Assembly: GCA_965649545.1 (NCBI GenBank)
Contig: CBFGLF010000017.1
Span: 1-21,899 of the forward strand
Source of the DNA: CABHOJ01 sp965649545
Lineage (GTDB): Bacteria; Pseudomonadota; Gammaproteobacteria; Burkholderiales; Methylophilaceae
DNA length: 21,899 nucleotides
Reading direction: 5' to 3'
Positions 1 to 6,556 of this stretch are shown here, piece after piece. A model generated the notes under the pieces. That model had not been told where the DNA came from. It saw only the letters and a list, made by a program, of their open reading frames with translations, and did no database searches. The translations under genes and the position numbers were made by a program. How positions within the stretch are numbered: position 1 is the first letter of the stretch; every line of letters starts with the position of its first letter.

Positions 1-212
1 CCATTAAGAGCGTACGATGCGTCATGTCCTGAATATTCCCTACAGATGAGGTCATGATGTGTATCTCGTCTGTCTCGAACGTCCTACACACCCATCGTGG
101 TTCAGAAGATATGCCGGAGAGGTCTGCGGGAGATCCTCCGGGTGCCAGCATCGCAAGAACACCTATCAGGCAAGCGACACTCAGCCCGAACTATAAAAAG
201 AGGCACTATCTT

Positions 213-428
213 ATGTATACGATCAAACAATCCACAGCCACCATGGCGACCCTTGCATTGCTACTCAGCCTGACCGCCTGTAGCGGCATGTCCGCACGGG
301 ACAAGAACACGGCGATCGGCGCCGGTATCGGTGCGGTTGGCGGAGCAGTCCTGACTGGAGGCAGTGCGATCGGCACAGTCGGCGGCGCAGCTGTCGGCGG
401 TGTCATCGGGAACCAGGTCGGCAAATAA
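213..428 (+). CDS. osmB: OsmB-like glycine-zipper lipoprotein
   Basis: A 71-residue small lipoprotein. A short basic N-terminus and hydrophobic stretch end in a lipobox (LTAC, Cys23), so it should be lipidated and exported. Residues 29-71 are a Gly/Ala-rich glycine-zipper segment beginning DKNTAIGAG and ending GGVIGNQVGK, which I recognise as very close to E. coli OsmB (72 residues), an osmotic/stationary-phase-induced lipoprotein of unclear biochemical role. The start at 213 is chosen over an upstream in-frame ATG at 54 because AAGAGG lies at 198-203, nine bases before it, and because it gives the correct OsmB length and signal. A rho-independent terminator follows 25 bases after the stop, so it is probably monocistronic. 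The 212 bases before it hold no other gene I can support. Confidence 0.9.
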   Translation: MYTIKQSTATMATLALLLSLTACSGMSARDKNTAIGAGIGAVGGAVLTGGSAIGTVGGAAVGGVIGNQVGK

Positions 429-452
429 TCAGCCTAGGCTGGTTGCGACAAC

Positions 453-479
453 AAGAGTGGCCTTGCGCCACTCTTTTTT
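453..479 (+). terminator. Rho-independent terminator after osmB
   Basis: A nine-base-pair stem, AAGAGTGGC at 453-461 pairing with GCCACTCTT at 467-475, closes a five-base loop and runs into six T residues at 474-479. It sits 25 bases after the osmB stop and reads in the + direction. There is no matching T-run on the opposite strand, so it should not serve pldA, which ends at 575. Confidence 0.9.
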
Positions 480-574
480 ATTGTCCTCAGCTGCTTGCTT
501 TAACCTTAACTGACCCGATTCTTCTCAATGTTGGCTCTCATCGCCAGACTAGGCAAGTCAGCTGGGCGCTGGCC

Positions 575-1747
575 TTAGCGGGTGATGGAAAAACCTACCC
601 TGACCTGGGTATCACGATCGCGGTCATAGTCCAGCAAGGTCTCCCCATAGCCCGAGAACAGCTGCAGATGGACGAAAGTCCCGGTGCGGGCGAAGATGCG
701 TGTGCTCAACGGGTATGAGAGATCGAGCTGGCCGCTCGCATAGCCTGCAGTGCCTTGTCGGTACATGCCGTTGACGATCAGGCCATCCTCGCGTCCATAG
801 CGCAGGATCCAGTCCGCATAACCACGGTAACGCTGGATGTCGTCGTTATCGCTCTTGTCGATGTAATGGTAGATCTTGGGCAGGAACGAGAGCCGTTTGC
901 CGTGATCGAGGTCCATGTGCCAGATCGGTTTCAGATAGGCGATATTGATCGAGCGGGAATCCGCGCCCGATTGCCCATTGGATTCGTGCTCGAGACCCGC
1001 ACGCCAGTCATTGGGCAGCCAGGCTTTGCCGCTGCCAGCCCAGCCGTAATAGATACCGGGGCGGTAGCTGGTATCACGGAACGGACTGGAGTCGTCCCCC
1101 AGGTCCCAGAGCGAGGTCTGCGTATAGGTGAAGTACAGGTTGCTGAACAATGGCGAGAACTTGGAGAGCGAGCTCTCGGGATCGAACAGGCGGTACTTGA
1201 AACTCAACTGGAACCGGGCGTCCGCCCCATTCCTCGAATCCGAACCGACGACGAAATAGGTCGGTTCATTCGCGGATAGTCCTGGCTCATCTCCTGGTTT
1301 GGCGATGACGATGGTCGGGGAATCGCTGCTCTCCGCCTTTTTTGCATCGGTGGCATCGGTGGTGGCGACATTCAGCGGTCCGACGTCATCGTCCACCGAC
1401 GCCTGCAACAGGAATTGATTGGAGCTAACCCCGGTCAGGCTGGCTTTGACCAAGCCTGTGAACCGTGATTTCGGTTGCCCTTTGTAGGTACGGCGGTCGG
1501 AAACCTGAGTGGATGTAACTGTAGGGACAAGCAGCAGGGTCTCTTCCCCGCCCGTTCCGTCCAGCGACAGCCCCAACTGTTCGGGCCAGGCGGCATTCGA
1601 GGGTTTGACGATCTCGAGCGTCAAGGTCTGGCCTGGGCTGATCAGGGTGTCCTTGGGGACAGCCAGCCATGCTTCGGCCGCCAGGCCCAGCAAAGGATGC
1701 CCGAGGCCGATCAATAACATTGGCAGATGCCATGCACGTATGGTCAT
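575..1747 (-). CDS. pldA: Outer-membrane phospholipase A (OMPLA/PldA family)
   Basis: A 390-residue Ca2+-dependent outer-membrane phospholipase that hydrolyses acyl chains of misplaced phospholipids. A signal peptide occupies about residues 1-23 (ends LGLAA). Residues 24-160 are an extra N-terminal region absent from the 289-residue E. coli enzyme. The beta-barrel starts near 178. The catalytic set is visible: His254 and Ser256 in EHESNG and Asn268 in SRSINIA. The Ser-to-Asn spacing of 12 equals that of E. coli Ser144/Asn156. An in-frame ATG at 1804 would give 409 residues, but that extension is encoded by a terminator hairpin (1761-1796) and spoils the signal peptide, so 1747 is preferred. 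Its ribosome site is weak. It lies downstream of the PQQ dehydrogenase, separated by that terminator. Confidence 0.88.
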   Translation of the reverse strand: MTIRAWHLPMLLIGLGHPLLGLAAEAWLAVPKDTLISPGQTLTLEIVKPSNAAWPEQLGLSLDGTGGEETLLLVPTVTSTQVSDRRTYKGQPKSRFTGLVKASLTGVSSNQFLLQASVDDDVGPLNVATTDATDAKKAESSDSPTIVIAKPGDEPGLSANEPTYFVVGSDSRNGADARFQLSFKYRLFDPESSLSKFSPLFSNLYFTYTQTSLWDLGDDSSPFRDTSYRPGIYYGWAGSGKAWLPNDWRAGLEHESNGQSGADSRSINIAYLKPIWHMDLDHGKRLSFLPKIYHYIDKSDNDDIQRYRGYADWILRYGREDGLIVNGMYRQGTAGYASGQLDLSYPLSTRIFARTGTFVHLQLFSGYGETLLDYDRDRDTQVRVGFSITR

Positions 1748-1760
1748 TGGAGTACTTTCG

Positions 1761-1796
1761 TAAAAACTCCCCTGCAAGCCGTCTTCATGCAGGGGA
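1761..1796 (-). terminator. Rho-independent terminator between PQQ dehydrogenase and pldA
   Basis: On the - strand a nine-base-pair stem (plus-strand TCCCCTGCA at 1768-1776 against TGCAGGGGA at 1788-1796, 11-base loop) is followed by five T residues (plus-strand A at 1762-1766). It lies 38 bases past the dehydrogenase stop and only 13 bases before the chosen pldA start. It should end the dehydrogenase transcript or act as a read-through control point for pldA. Confidence 0.75.
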
Positions 1797-1834
1797 TGTT
1801 TCAAGACATGCGCGTGGTGCGCGATGAGGGGATG

Positions 1835-3661
1835 CTACTTGGACAAAGAATACACCAAGATGTTGTCGCCTTGCTTGTATCCGAAGATCGAATTGCCGCC
1901 AGCGGCGACCGCGACGTATTGCACGCCGTCGATCTCATAGGTGATGGGCGGCGCATTGACACCGGCATCGGCCTTGGCTTGCCACAGCAGCGCGCCGGTC
2001 TGCTGGTCGTAAGCATTGAAGCTACCGTTGCCTTCTCCGGTGAATACCAGGCCGCCGGCAGTCGCCAGCACCCCACCCACCAGCGGCTGTTCGGTCTTCT
2101 GTTGCCAGGCGATCTTACCGGTAGCGAGGTCGATCGCCGACAGCAGGCCCCAGCGAGCTTCATCCACCGGCTCTGACGACGCATAGCGGATAGGCGGTTC
2201 GCCATTTTTGCCCGGCGTTTCATGGAGGGTGTACTTGATGGGGGCGTGGATGGCCGCCACGAAGACACGCTGATCCGCCTCGCTCAAGGCGACCGGCGAC
2301 CAGTTCGCGCCGCCCAGGATGCCCGGGAACAAACGCGTACCCTCGAAGGTGGCCTTGGTGAAGAGGTTGTGTTGCGGCACGAATGCATCGGATTTGAATA
2401 ACAGTTCGCCCGTCAGCCTGTCGTGGACGTAGAACCAGCCGGTCTTGCCCGCCTGGCCGACCGCAGGCACACGCTTGCCCTCGCGGACGAGATCGAACAA
2501 TACCGGTGGGCTCGCGAGGTCGTATCCCCAGAGGTCGTGCGGCACCTGCTGATAATGCCAGCGGATCTTGCCCGTCTGGATATCAAGCGCGACCAGAGAG
2601 ACTGTGTAGAGATTGTCGCCGGGCCGTGCCACATCGTTCATCTGCGGCGAGGGATTACCCGTGCCGAAGTACAGCAGGCCATTCACGGCATCGATGGCAG
2701 GCGTGCTCCAGGCTGAACCCCCACCGAATCTGGCAGCATCCGGGTAATCGCCAAGGCGCGCTTTTTCCTTCGCGATATCGCGGTTCAGCTTGATCCCGTC
2801 CGGTGTGGTCTCACGGAACTGCCCTTCCCATCCCTCGGCGGGAATGGTGTCGAATTGCCATACCCGTTTGCCGGACTGCACGTCGAAGGCTGCGAGGAAG
2901 CCAGGCCGGCCATAACGCCCGGTGACCCCGATCACTGCGCCCAGCGGCGCATCGTCACGCGGGTTGTCGATATGGAGGCCGTAGCCCACCCCAGTGATGC
3001 CGACGATGACCTTGCCTTGATAGATCACGGGCGCCATGGCGATACCGATACCGGTACCGCCGGTGGTCTTGGCGATACGGTTAGGGTCGGCGTTGCTGAG
3101 AGATTCCTGGCCTTCGGTCGCCACCGCCGCTTCGACGGCATCGATATCCCATTCCAGCTTGCCGGTCTTGGCGTCGAGTGCGATGAGTCGTGCATCGACC
3201 GTCCCCATGAAGACTTTGCCGTAGCCGACGGCGACGCCGCGATTGGCCGGGCCGCAACACATCTTCCAGTCCTGGCGACGCTGGTGCTCATAACGCCACA
3301 GCTGCTTGCCCGTCCTGGCGTCCAGTGCCAGCACATGGTTGTAAGGGAGCGATACGTACATCACGCCACCGACGACGATAGGCGTGGATTGGAAGCTTGC
3401 GCTGACACCTGTCTTGACCTTCCAGGCCAGGTCTAGCTTAGCGACGTTGGCGCGGTCGATCTGCTTAAGCGGCGAATGGCGCTGGTTGGCGTAATCTCGC
3501 CCGAAGCTCGGCCACTCCCTATACTCGGCATTGATGATATTGGAGGTGGTTTTGTCATATTTATAAGCCTGTACGCAAGCGCTTAACCCAATACAGGATA
3601 TGGATAGCACTGAAACGGTGAGCATCGATTTAAGCCGAATCATCATATTTTGCCATGTCAT
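1835..3661 (-). CDS. PQQ-dependent dehydrogenase (quinoprotein), predicted lipoprotein
   Basis: A 608-residue eight-bladed beta-propeller quinoprotein of the methanol/alcohol/glucose dehydrogenase superfamily; the substrate cannot be told from sequence. Repeated blade motifs (LDARTGKQLW, LDAKTGKLEW, LDIQTGKIRW, YDQQTGALLW) run along the chain. The vicinal disulfide pair that packs on PQQ is Cys135-Cys136 in MCCGPANRG. Asn336 (GTGNP) and Asp349 (RPGDN) match the Ca-ligand Asn and catalytic Asp of methanol dehydrogenase. HDLWGYD (375-381) is also typical. The N-terminus has a hydrophobic run ending LSAC (Cys29), so it may be a periplasm-facing lipoprotein. There is no cytochrome c domain (no CxxCH). 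No PQQ biosynthesis gene lies in the window. The start is uncertain: no strong ribosome site is seen, and Met6 or Met7 would also keep the signal. Confidence 0.85.
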   Translation of the reverse strand: MTWQNMMIRLKSMLTVSVLSISCIGLSACVQAYKYDKTTSNIINAEYREWPSFGRDYANQRHSPLKQIDRANVAKLDLAWKVKTGVSASFQSTPIVVGGVMYVSLPYNHVLALDARTGKQLWRYEHQRRQDWKMCCGPANRGVAVGYGKVFMGTVDARLIALDAKTGKLEWDIDAVEAAVATEGQESLSNADPNRIAKTTGGTGIGIAMAPVIYQGKVIVGITGVGYGLHIDNPRDDAPLGAVIGVTGRYGRPGFLAAFDVQSGKRVWQFDTIPAEGWEGQFRETTPDGIKLNRDIAKEKARLGDYPDAARFGGGSAWSTPAIDAVNGLLYFGTGNPSPQMNDVARPGDNLYTVSLVALDIQTGKIRWHYQQVPHDLWGYDLASPPVLFDLVREGKRVPAVGQAGKTGWFYVHDRLTGELLFKSDAFVPQHNLFTKATFEGTRLFPGILGGANWSPVALSEADQRVFVAAIHAPIKYTLHETPGKNGEPPIRYASSEPVDEARWGLLSAIDLATGKIAWQQKTEQPLVGGVLATAGGLVFTGEGNGSFNAYDQQTGALLWQAKADAGVNAPPITYEIDGVQYVAVAAGGNSIFGYKQGDNILVYSLSK

Positions 3662-3678
3662 TTTGAACGTAAGTGAAG

Positions 3679-3694
3679 TATACAGAGTTGTATA
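3679..3694. promoter_or_regulatory. Perfect inverted repeat upstream of the PQQ dehydrogenase
   Basis: TATACA (3679-3684), four bases, then TGTATA (3689-3694). It is centred about 25 bases before the dehydrogenase ATG and lies in the divergent 210-base gap shared with the DUF3034 gene. It may be an operator overlapping the promoter or 5' leader. Which regulator binds is unknown; similar TGTA/TACA half-sites are known for LitR-type MerR regulators, so that link is only a suggestion. Confidence 0.4.
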
Positions 3695-3727
3695 TATTAT
3701 TGGCTACCCATCTTGCATCAATCCAAT

Positions 3728-3781
3728 TCAATCACAGAGTCAGGTTTGACATTCCTATCCGAGCATCAGGTCAATCAGAGT
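3728..3781. repeat. Pair of near-identical direct repeats before the stress operon
   Basis: TCAATCACAGAGT at 3728-3740 and TCAATCAGAGT at 3771-3781 differ only by two inserted bases. Their starts are 43 bases apart, close to four helical turns. They lie 90-145 bases before the DUF3034 start, where an activator or sigma-dependent promoter would be expected. No confident -35/-10 pair was identified; a TTGACA at 3746-3751 lacks a good -10. Confidence 0.3.
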
Positions 3782-3871
3782 TATTTCAACAAAAAATTGA
3801 ATCCAAATATCAATGTGCCTCGTAAACAAAGAGTCTGAACCAAAGACTATTCAACCTAACGGAGGCCCCAA

Positions 3872-4870
3872 ATGAAGTCGTCTGTTCCAACAACAATTTA
3901 TAAATGCCATGAAAAAAACAATGGGGTCAAGTGGATGTGGTTATCTACTTTGGCTTTGGGTCTACCCTTATTTTTTCATGCCCAAGCGGTCAAGGCAGAA
4001 ACTTCGGTAAGCAATAAATTACTGTTGACGGGCGGGGTGTCACAAATCGAGGGTGCTGCTGGTGGTGGTTTGACCCCCTGGGCCGTGATTGGAGGCTATG
4101 GTACTAACAATGAGATTGGTGCGAATGTGCACTATAGCTATGCGAAATCCAGTGATTTTCAGCTAGATTCATACGGCGTCACAGTCGGCTTCTATGACCG
4201 CGTCGAACTGTCCATCGCGGAACAGAAATTCAAGGTGAAAGATTTACGCAAGCGGGTCATCAGTGCCTTGGGGGCTGACGCTATCGGTACGGATGAAATA
4301 ACTCAGACTGTCGTCGGCGTAAAAGTGCGCGTGGCAGGTGAGGCTATTTTAGATCAACACACATGGATGCCTCAGATTGCCATCGGCGCGCAATATAAGA
4401 AAAACCATGAGGACGATCTAGTGACCGGCGGAGTGGTCGGTGCGAAAAAAGATCACGGCATCGACCTGTATGCATCGGCGACCAAGTTGTTCCTTGACCA
4501 GAGCCTGTTGCTTAACAGCACCCTACGCCTCACTAAAGCCAATCAATTTGGCCTGCTGGGATTCGGTGGAGATCGTCACGATAGTTACCGCCCGCAATTG
4601 GAATTATCCGCAGCCTATCTACTCTCGAAAAAGGTCGCGATTGGCGCCGAATACCGTATGAAGCCCAATAACCTAAAAGACACCCTGGGTGGCGCTGTCG
4701 ATTTCCAGGAAGATGATGCCTTTGACGTATTCGTCGCTTACGCTCCTACTAAGCATGTCTCACTCACGGCGGCGTATGTCTATCTCGGCAATATCGTGAA
4801 TGTACCGGCCATCGGCGCAGATTACGGTAAACAAGATGCGATTTACCTGTCAGCTCAGCTCGGTTTCTGA
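3872..4870 (+). CDS. DUF3034 family protein, predicted outer-membrane barrel
   Basis: A 332-residue exported protein that I place in DUF3034, a family without assigned function, from the segment VSQIEGAAGGGLTPWAVIGG just after the signal peptide. The signal peptide is long (residues 1-42): a charged 20-residue n-region, hydrophobic core WLSTLALGLPLFF and cleavage after AVKA. The mature part alternates polar and hydrophobic residues in beta-strand fashion and ends in LSAQLGF, a C-terminal Phe typical of outer-membrane barrels. GGAGG seven bases before the ATG fixes the start. It is the first gene of a run with the secreted hemoglobin (38 bases away) and the ECF sigma/cupin pair, suggesting an envelope stress regulon member. 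Codon and base use are more AT-rich than in the right half of the window. Confidence 0.75.
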   Translation: MKSSVPTTIYKCHEKNNGVKWMWLSTLALGLPLFFHAQAVKAETSVSNKLLLTGGVSQIEGAAGGGLTPWAVIGGYGTNNEIGANVHYSYAKSSDFQLDSYGVTVGFYDRVELSIAEQKFKVKDLRKRVISALGADAIGTDEITQTVVGVKVRVAGEAILDQHTWMPQIAIGAQYKKNHEDDLVTGGVVGAKKDHGIDLYASATKLFLDQSLLLNSTLRLTKANQFGLLGFGGDRHDSYRPQLELSAAYLLSKKVAIGAEYRMKPNNLKDTLGGAVDFQEDDAFDVFVAYAPTKHVSLTAAYVYLGNIVNVPAIGADYGKQDAIYLSAQLGF

Positions 4871-4908
4871 GTGCTGGATTATTAAAATCAAATTAAAGGA
4901 TGCATATG

Positions 4909-5433
4909 ATGTTGAAAATCAAGACCATGTTTGCCGTGACTTCATCCCTTCTGCTGCTCGTTGCGCTTAATGCAAAAGCTGAAGAGCCAAATGGCATGAT
5001 AAATAACCCCAATCTCGGCGCGACCCCGATGACCGACACGAAGACATTTGAAGCGTTCGGTGGCAAGGAAGGGTTGGTGAGAATCATGGACGATTTCATG
5101 ATCGGCCTCGTGAAAGATCCTCGCACCAAGCCATTTTTCGATAACGAAAAGCAGACGGTGATTAAAGCCTTACTAGTTGAGCAGATGTGCGAGATACTGA
5201 ACGGGGGATGCAGATATCCGGGCCGAGACATGAGATCTTCGCATGCAAACATGAAGGTGAATCGTGCTGCATTTAATGCCCTGGTCGAGCAATTCCAGTT
5301 CGCGATGGATAAGCATAAGGTCCCTTTCGCCGCGCAGAATAAGTTGCTTGCCAAGCTGGCACCAATGTATCGGGATATCGAGACAACGACCGGGACCGCA
5401 GAACCACCGGTGTTTGCCGACTCTAAAGAATAG
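4909..5433 (+). CDS. Secreted group 1 truncated hemoglobin
   Basis: A 174-residue heme protein that should bind O2/NO in the periplasm. Residues 1-24 form a signal peptide (hydrophobic core, cleavage after NAKA). The globin fold runs from about 44 to 160: FEAFGGKEGLVRIMDDF at the start, KPFF (74-77) in the B-helix region and the proximal His112 in SSHANMKVN. Cys94 and Cys101 could form a disulfide if the protein is exported. The start is taken at 4909 because AAAGGA at 4895-4900 sits eight bases before it; an ATG at 4900 overlaps that site, and the ATG at 4906 is an equally possible neighbour. Placed between DUF3034 and an ECF sigma gene, it may help with reactive oxygen or nitrogen species; that role is inferred. 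Confidence 0.85.
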   Translation: MLKIKTMFAVTSSLLLLVALNAKAEEPNGMINNPNLGATPMTDTKTFEAFGGKEGLVRIMDDFMIGLVKDPRTKPFFDNEKQTVIKALLVEQMCEILNGGCRYPGRDMRSSHANMKVNRAAFNALVEQFQFAMDKHKVPFAAQNKLLAKLAPMYRDIETTTGTAEPPVFADSKE

Positions 5434-5441
5434 TTTTGTCG

Positions 5442-5479
5442 CGCGTGTCAGATCAATAACATGCGCTGTTAATCACGCG
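5442..5479. promoter_or_regulatory. Nested inverted repeats in the leader of the sigma gene
   Basis: An outer pair CGCGTG (5442-5447) / CACGCG (5474-5479) encloses an inner pair TAACA (5457-5461) / TGTTA (5467-5471) with a five-base loop. They lie in the 73-base gap between the hemoglobin and sigma genes. There is no T-run after the structure, so it does not look like a terminator. It could be an operator or an mRNA hairpin that sets relative sigma expression. Confidence 0.3.
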
Positions 5480-5506
5480 ATTATCTTGAATATGAAATAA
5501 GTATAG

Positions 5507-6088
5507 GTGTATGCAGTTGTGGATAACGCAATCGATAAAGACGAGTTCGCAACACTGATTGAAGGCATGCTGGCTAGGCAGGAGTCATCGCTCGAACAGT
5601 TGTATGAACTGACGGTGACTCGTGTCTACAGCCTTGCGATGCTGATCACCCGTCGGCCTGACCTTGCTGAGGAAGTAGTTTCAGACACTTATTGGCAGGC
5701 ATGGCAAGAAGTTTGCAAATTTGACCATGCCAAGGGCGTCACCATTGCTTGGCTTTTGATGATATGCCGCTCGCGATCGATCGATTGTCTCAGACGCCAA
5801 AAAGACATGGAGCCTATGGAAATGAACCATGACGAGATCAGGGATGAGGTTGCGCCGGATCCTTACGAGCAGTTGTTAAGGTTGGAAGAAAACACGTATT
5901 TAAACGGCGCGTTCATGAAATTGACCGCTATGCAACGCCAATTGTTGGCCCATGCTTTTTTCCGAGGCCTAACCCATCAGGATATCGCCGCCGAGATGCA
6001 GCTACCCCTCGGTACCGTTAAAACCGTGATCAGGCGTGCGCAGGCATCTCTAAGATCCGCTCTTTTGTTGAAACAGCTATCACCATGA
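5507..6088 (+). CDS. ECF-type RNA polymerase sigma factor
   Basis: A 193-residue sigma-70 family protein of extracytoplasmic-function type: region 2 at about 29-97 (LYELTVTRVYSLAMLITRR, then DLAEEVVSDTYWQAW) and region 4 at 133-187, with the helix-turn-helix LTHQDIAAEMQLPLGTVKTV. Regions 1.1 and 3 are missing, as usual for ECF factors. The start is a GTG at 5507 without a clear ribosome site; a GTG at 5519 with AGGTG nine bases before it is a good alternative. Its stop overlaps the cupin gene by four bases (ATGA), the classic layout of a sigma factor with its regulator. Together with the ChrR-like partner this suggests the ECF11 (Rhodobacter RpoE/ChrR, singlet oxygen) group; that assignment is inferred from the partner. 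Confidence 0.88.
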   Translation: MYAVVDNAIDKDEFATLIEGMLARQESSLEQLYELTVTRVYSLAMLITRRPDLAEEVVSDTYWQAWQEVCKFDHAKGVTIAWLLMICRSRSIDCLRRQKDMEPMEMNHDEIRDEVAPDPYEQLLRLEENTYLNGAFMKLTAMQRQLLAHAFFRGLTHQDIAAEMQLPLGTVKTVIRRAQASLRSALLLKQLSP

Positions 6089-6537
6089 AAAAACATTCTT
6101 CTTCACAGCCAGCCACCCCTGTGATCGATAACGATATCCTTGAGGAAATCGCCATGGGCCTGGTTACTCAGCAGCCATCTACCGAAGCCACTTCCCGCAT
6201 GAAACGGCATCTCATGAATAGGGTACGCGTCACCAAGGACACACAACACTTCGTGTTCGCTGATCAAGGGCAATGGAAGACCATTGCCAATGGGGTGGAG
6301 ATTAAGCTACTGCAACGTCATCCTGCTGCCAAAACCTTTTTGCTCAGAATGGCACCAGATGCTGCCATCCCCTATCACGCGCATGAGCAAGATGAAGAAT
6401 CTTATGTGCTGGAAGGAGAGGTATGGCTGGATGGCGTGCTTTGTCACCAAGGTGATTATCACTTTGCTGCTGCTGGCACCTCTCATAAGGACATCCGCAC
6501 AACTAAGGGTTGTACCTTGCTTGTCAGGGCGGCCTGA
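6085..6537 (+). CDS. ChrR-like cupin protein, probable sigma-factor partner lacking the zinc anti-sigma module
   Basis: A 150-residue soluble protein. Residues 50-150 are a ChrR-type cupin with PYHAHEQDEE and a later His. His98, His100, Glu104 and His134 line up, with a constant offset of 43, on His141, His143, Glu147 and His177, the metal ligands of the Rhodobacter ChrR cupin domain. ChrR also has an N-terminal zinc anti-sigma domain (His6, His31, Cys35, Cys38). Here the first 49 residues contain no Cys at all and only His4 and His42, so that zinc site is absent. The gene starts inside the end of the sigma gene (4-base overlap), strongly implying that it regulates it. It may hold the sigma factor by a zinc-free helix, or be a sensor whose anti-sigma activity differs. 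Confidence 0.82.
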   Translation: MKKHSSSQPATPVIDNDILEEIAMGLVTQQPSTEATSRMKRHLMNRVRVTKDTQHFVFADQGQWKTIANGVEIKLLQRHPAAKTFLLRMAPDAAIPYHAHEQDEESYVLEGEVWLDGVLCHQGDYHFAAAGTSHKDIRTTKGCTLLVRAA

Positions 6538-6556
6538 TGAACCATTTATTCAAAAC

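Noticed and set aside
114..141. CCGGAG/CTCCGG inverted repeat upstream of osmB
   Set aside because: Only six base pairs with a 16-base loop and no T-run; not distinguishable from chance.
755..1279. 174-residue + strand open frame
   Set aside because: Antisense to pldA, with the low-complexity look of a shadow frame and no recognisable domain; pldA has its catalytic residues intact.
1748..1804. N-terminal extension of pldA to the ATG at 1804
   Set aside because: These codons are the terminator hairpin of the upstream gene and would bury the signal peptide.
2855..3436. 193-residue + strand open frame
   Set aside because: Antisense shadow of the PQQ dehydrogenase, which is clearly the real gene.
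3746..3776. TTGACA as a -35 box for the stress operon
   Set aside because: No acceptable -10 sequence at 16-18 bases; the nearest candidate hexamer is poor and 19 bases away.
6284..6556. Extension of the YheT-like frame back into the cupin gene
   Set aside because: It is the wrong frame of the cupin gene; the signal peptide and family N-terminus begin at 6557.
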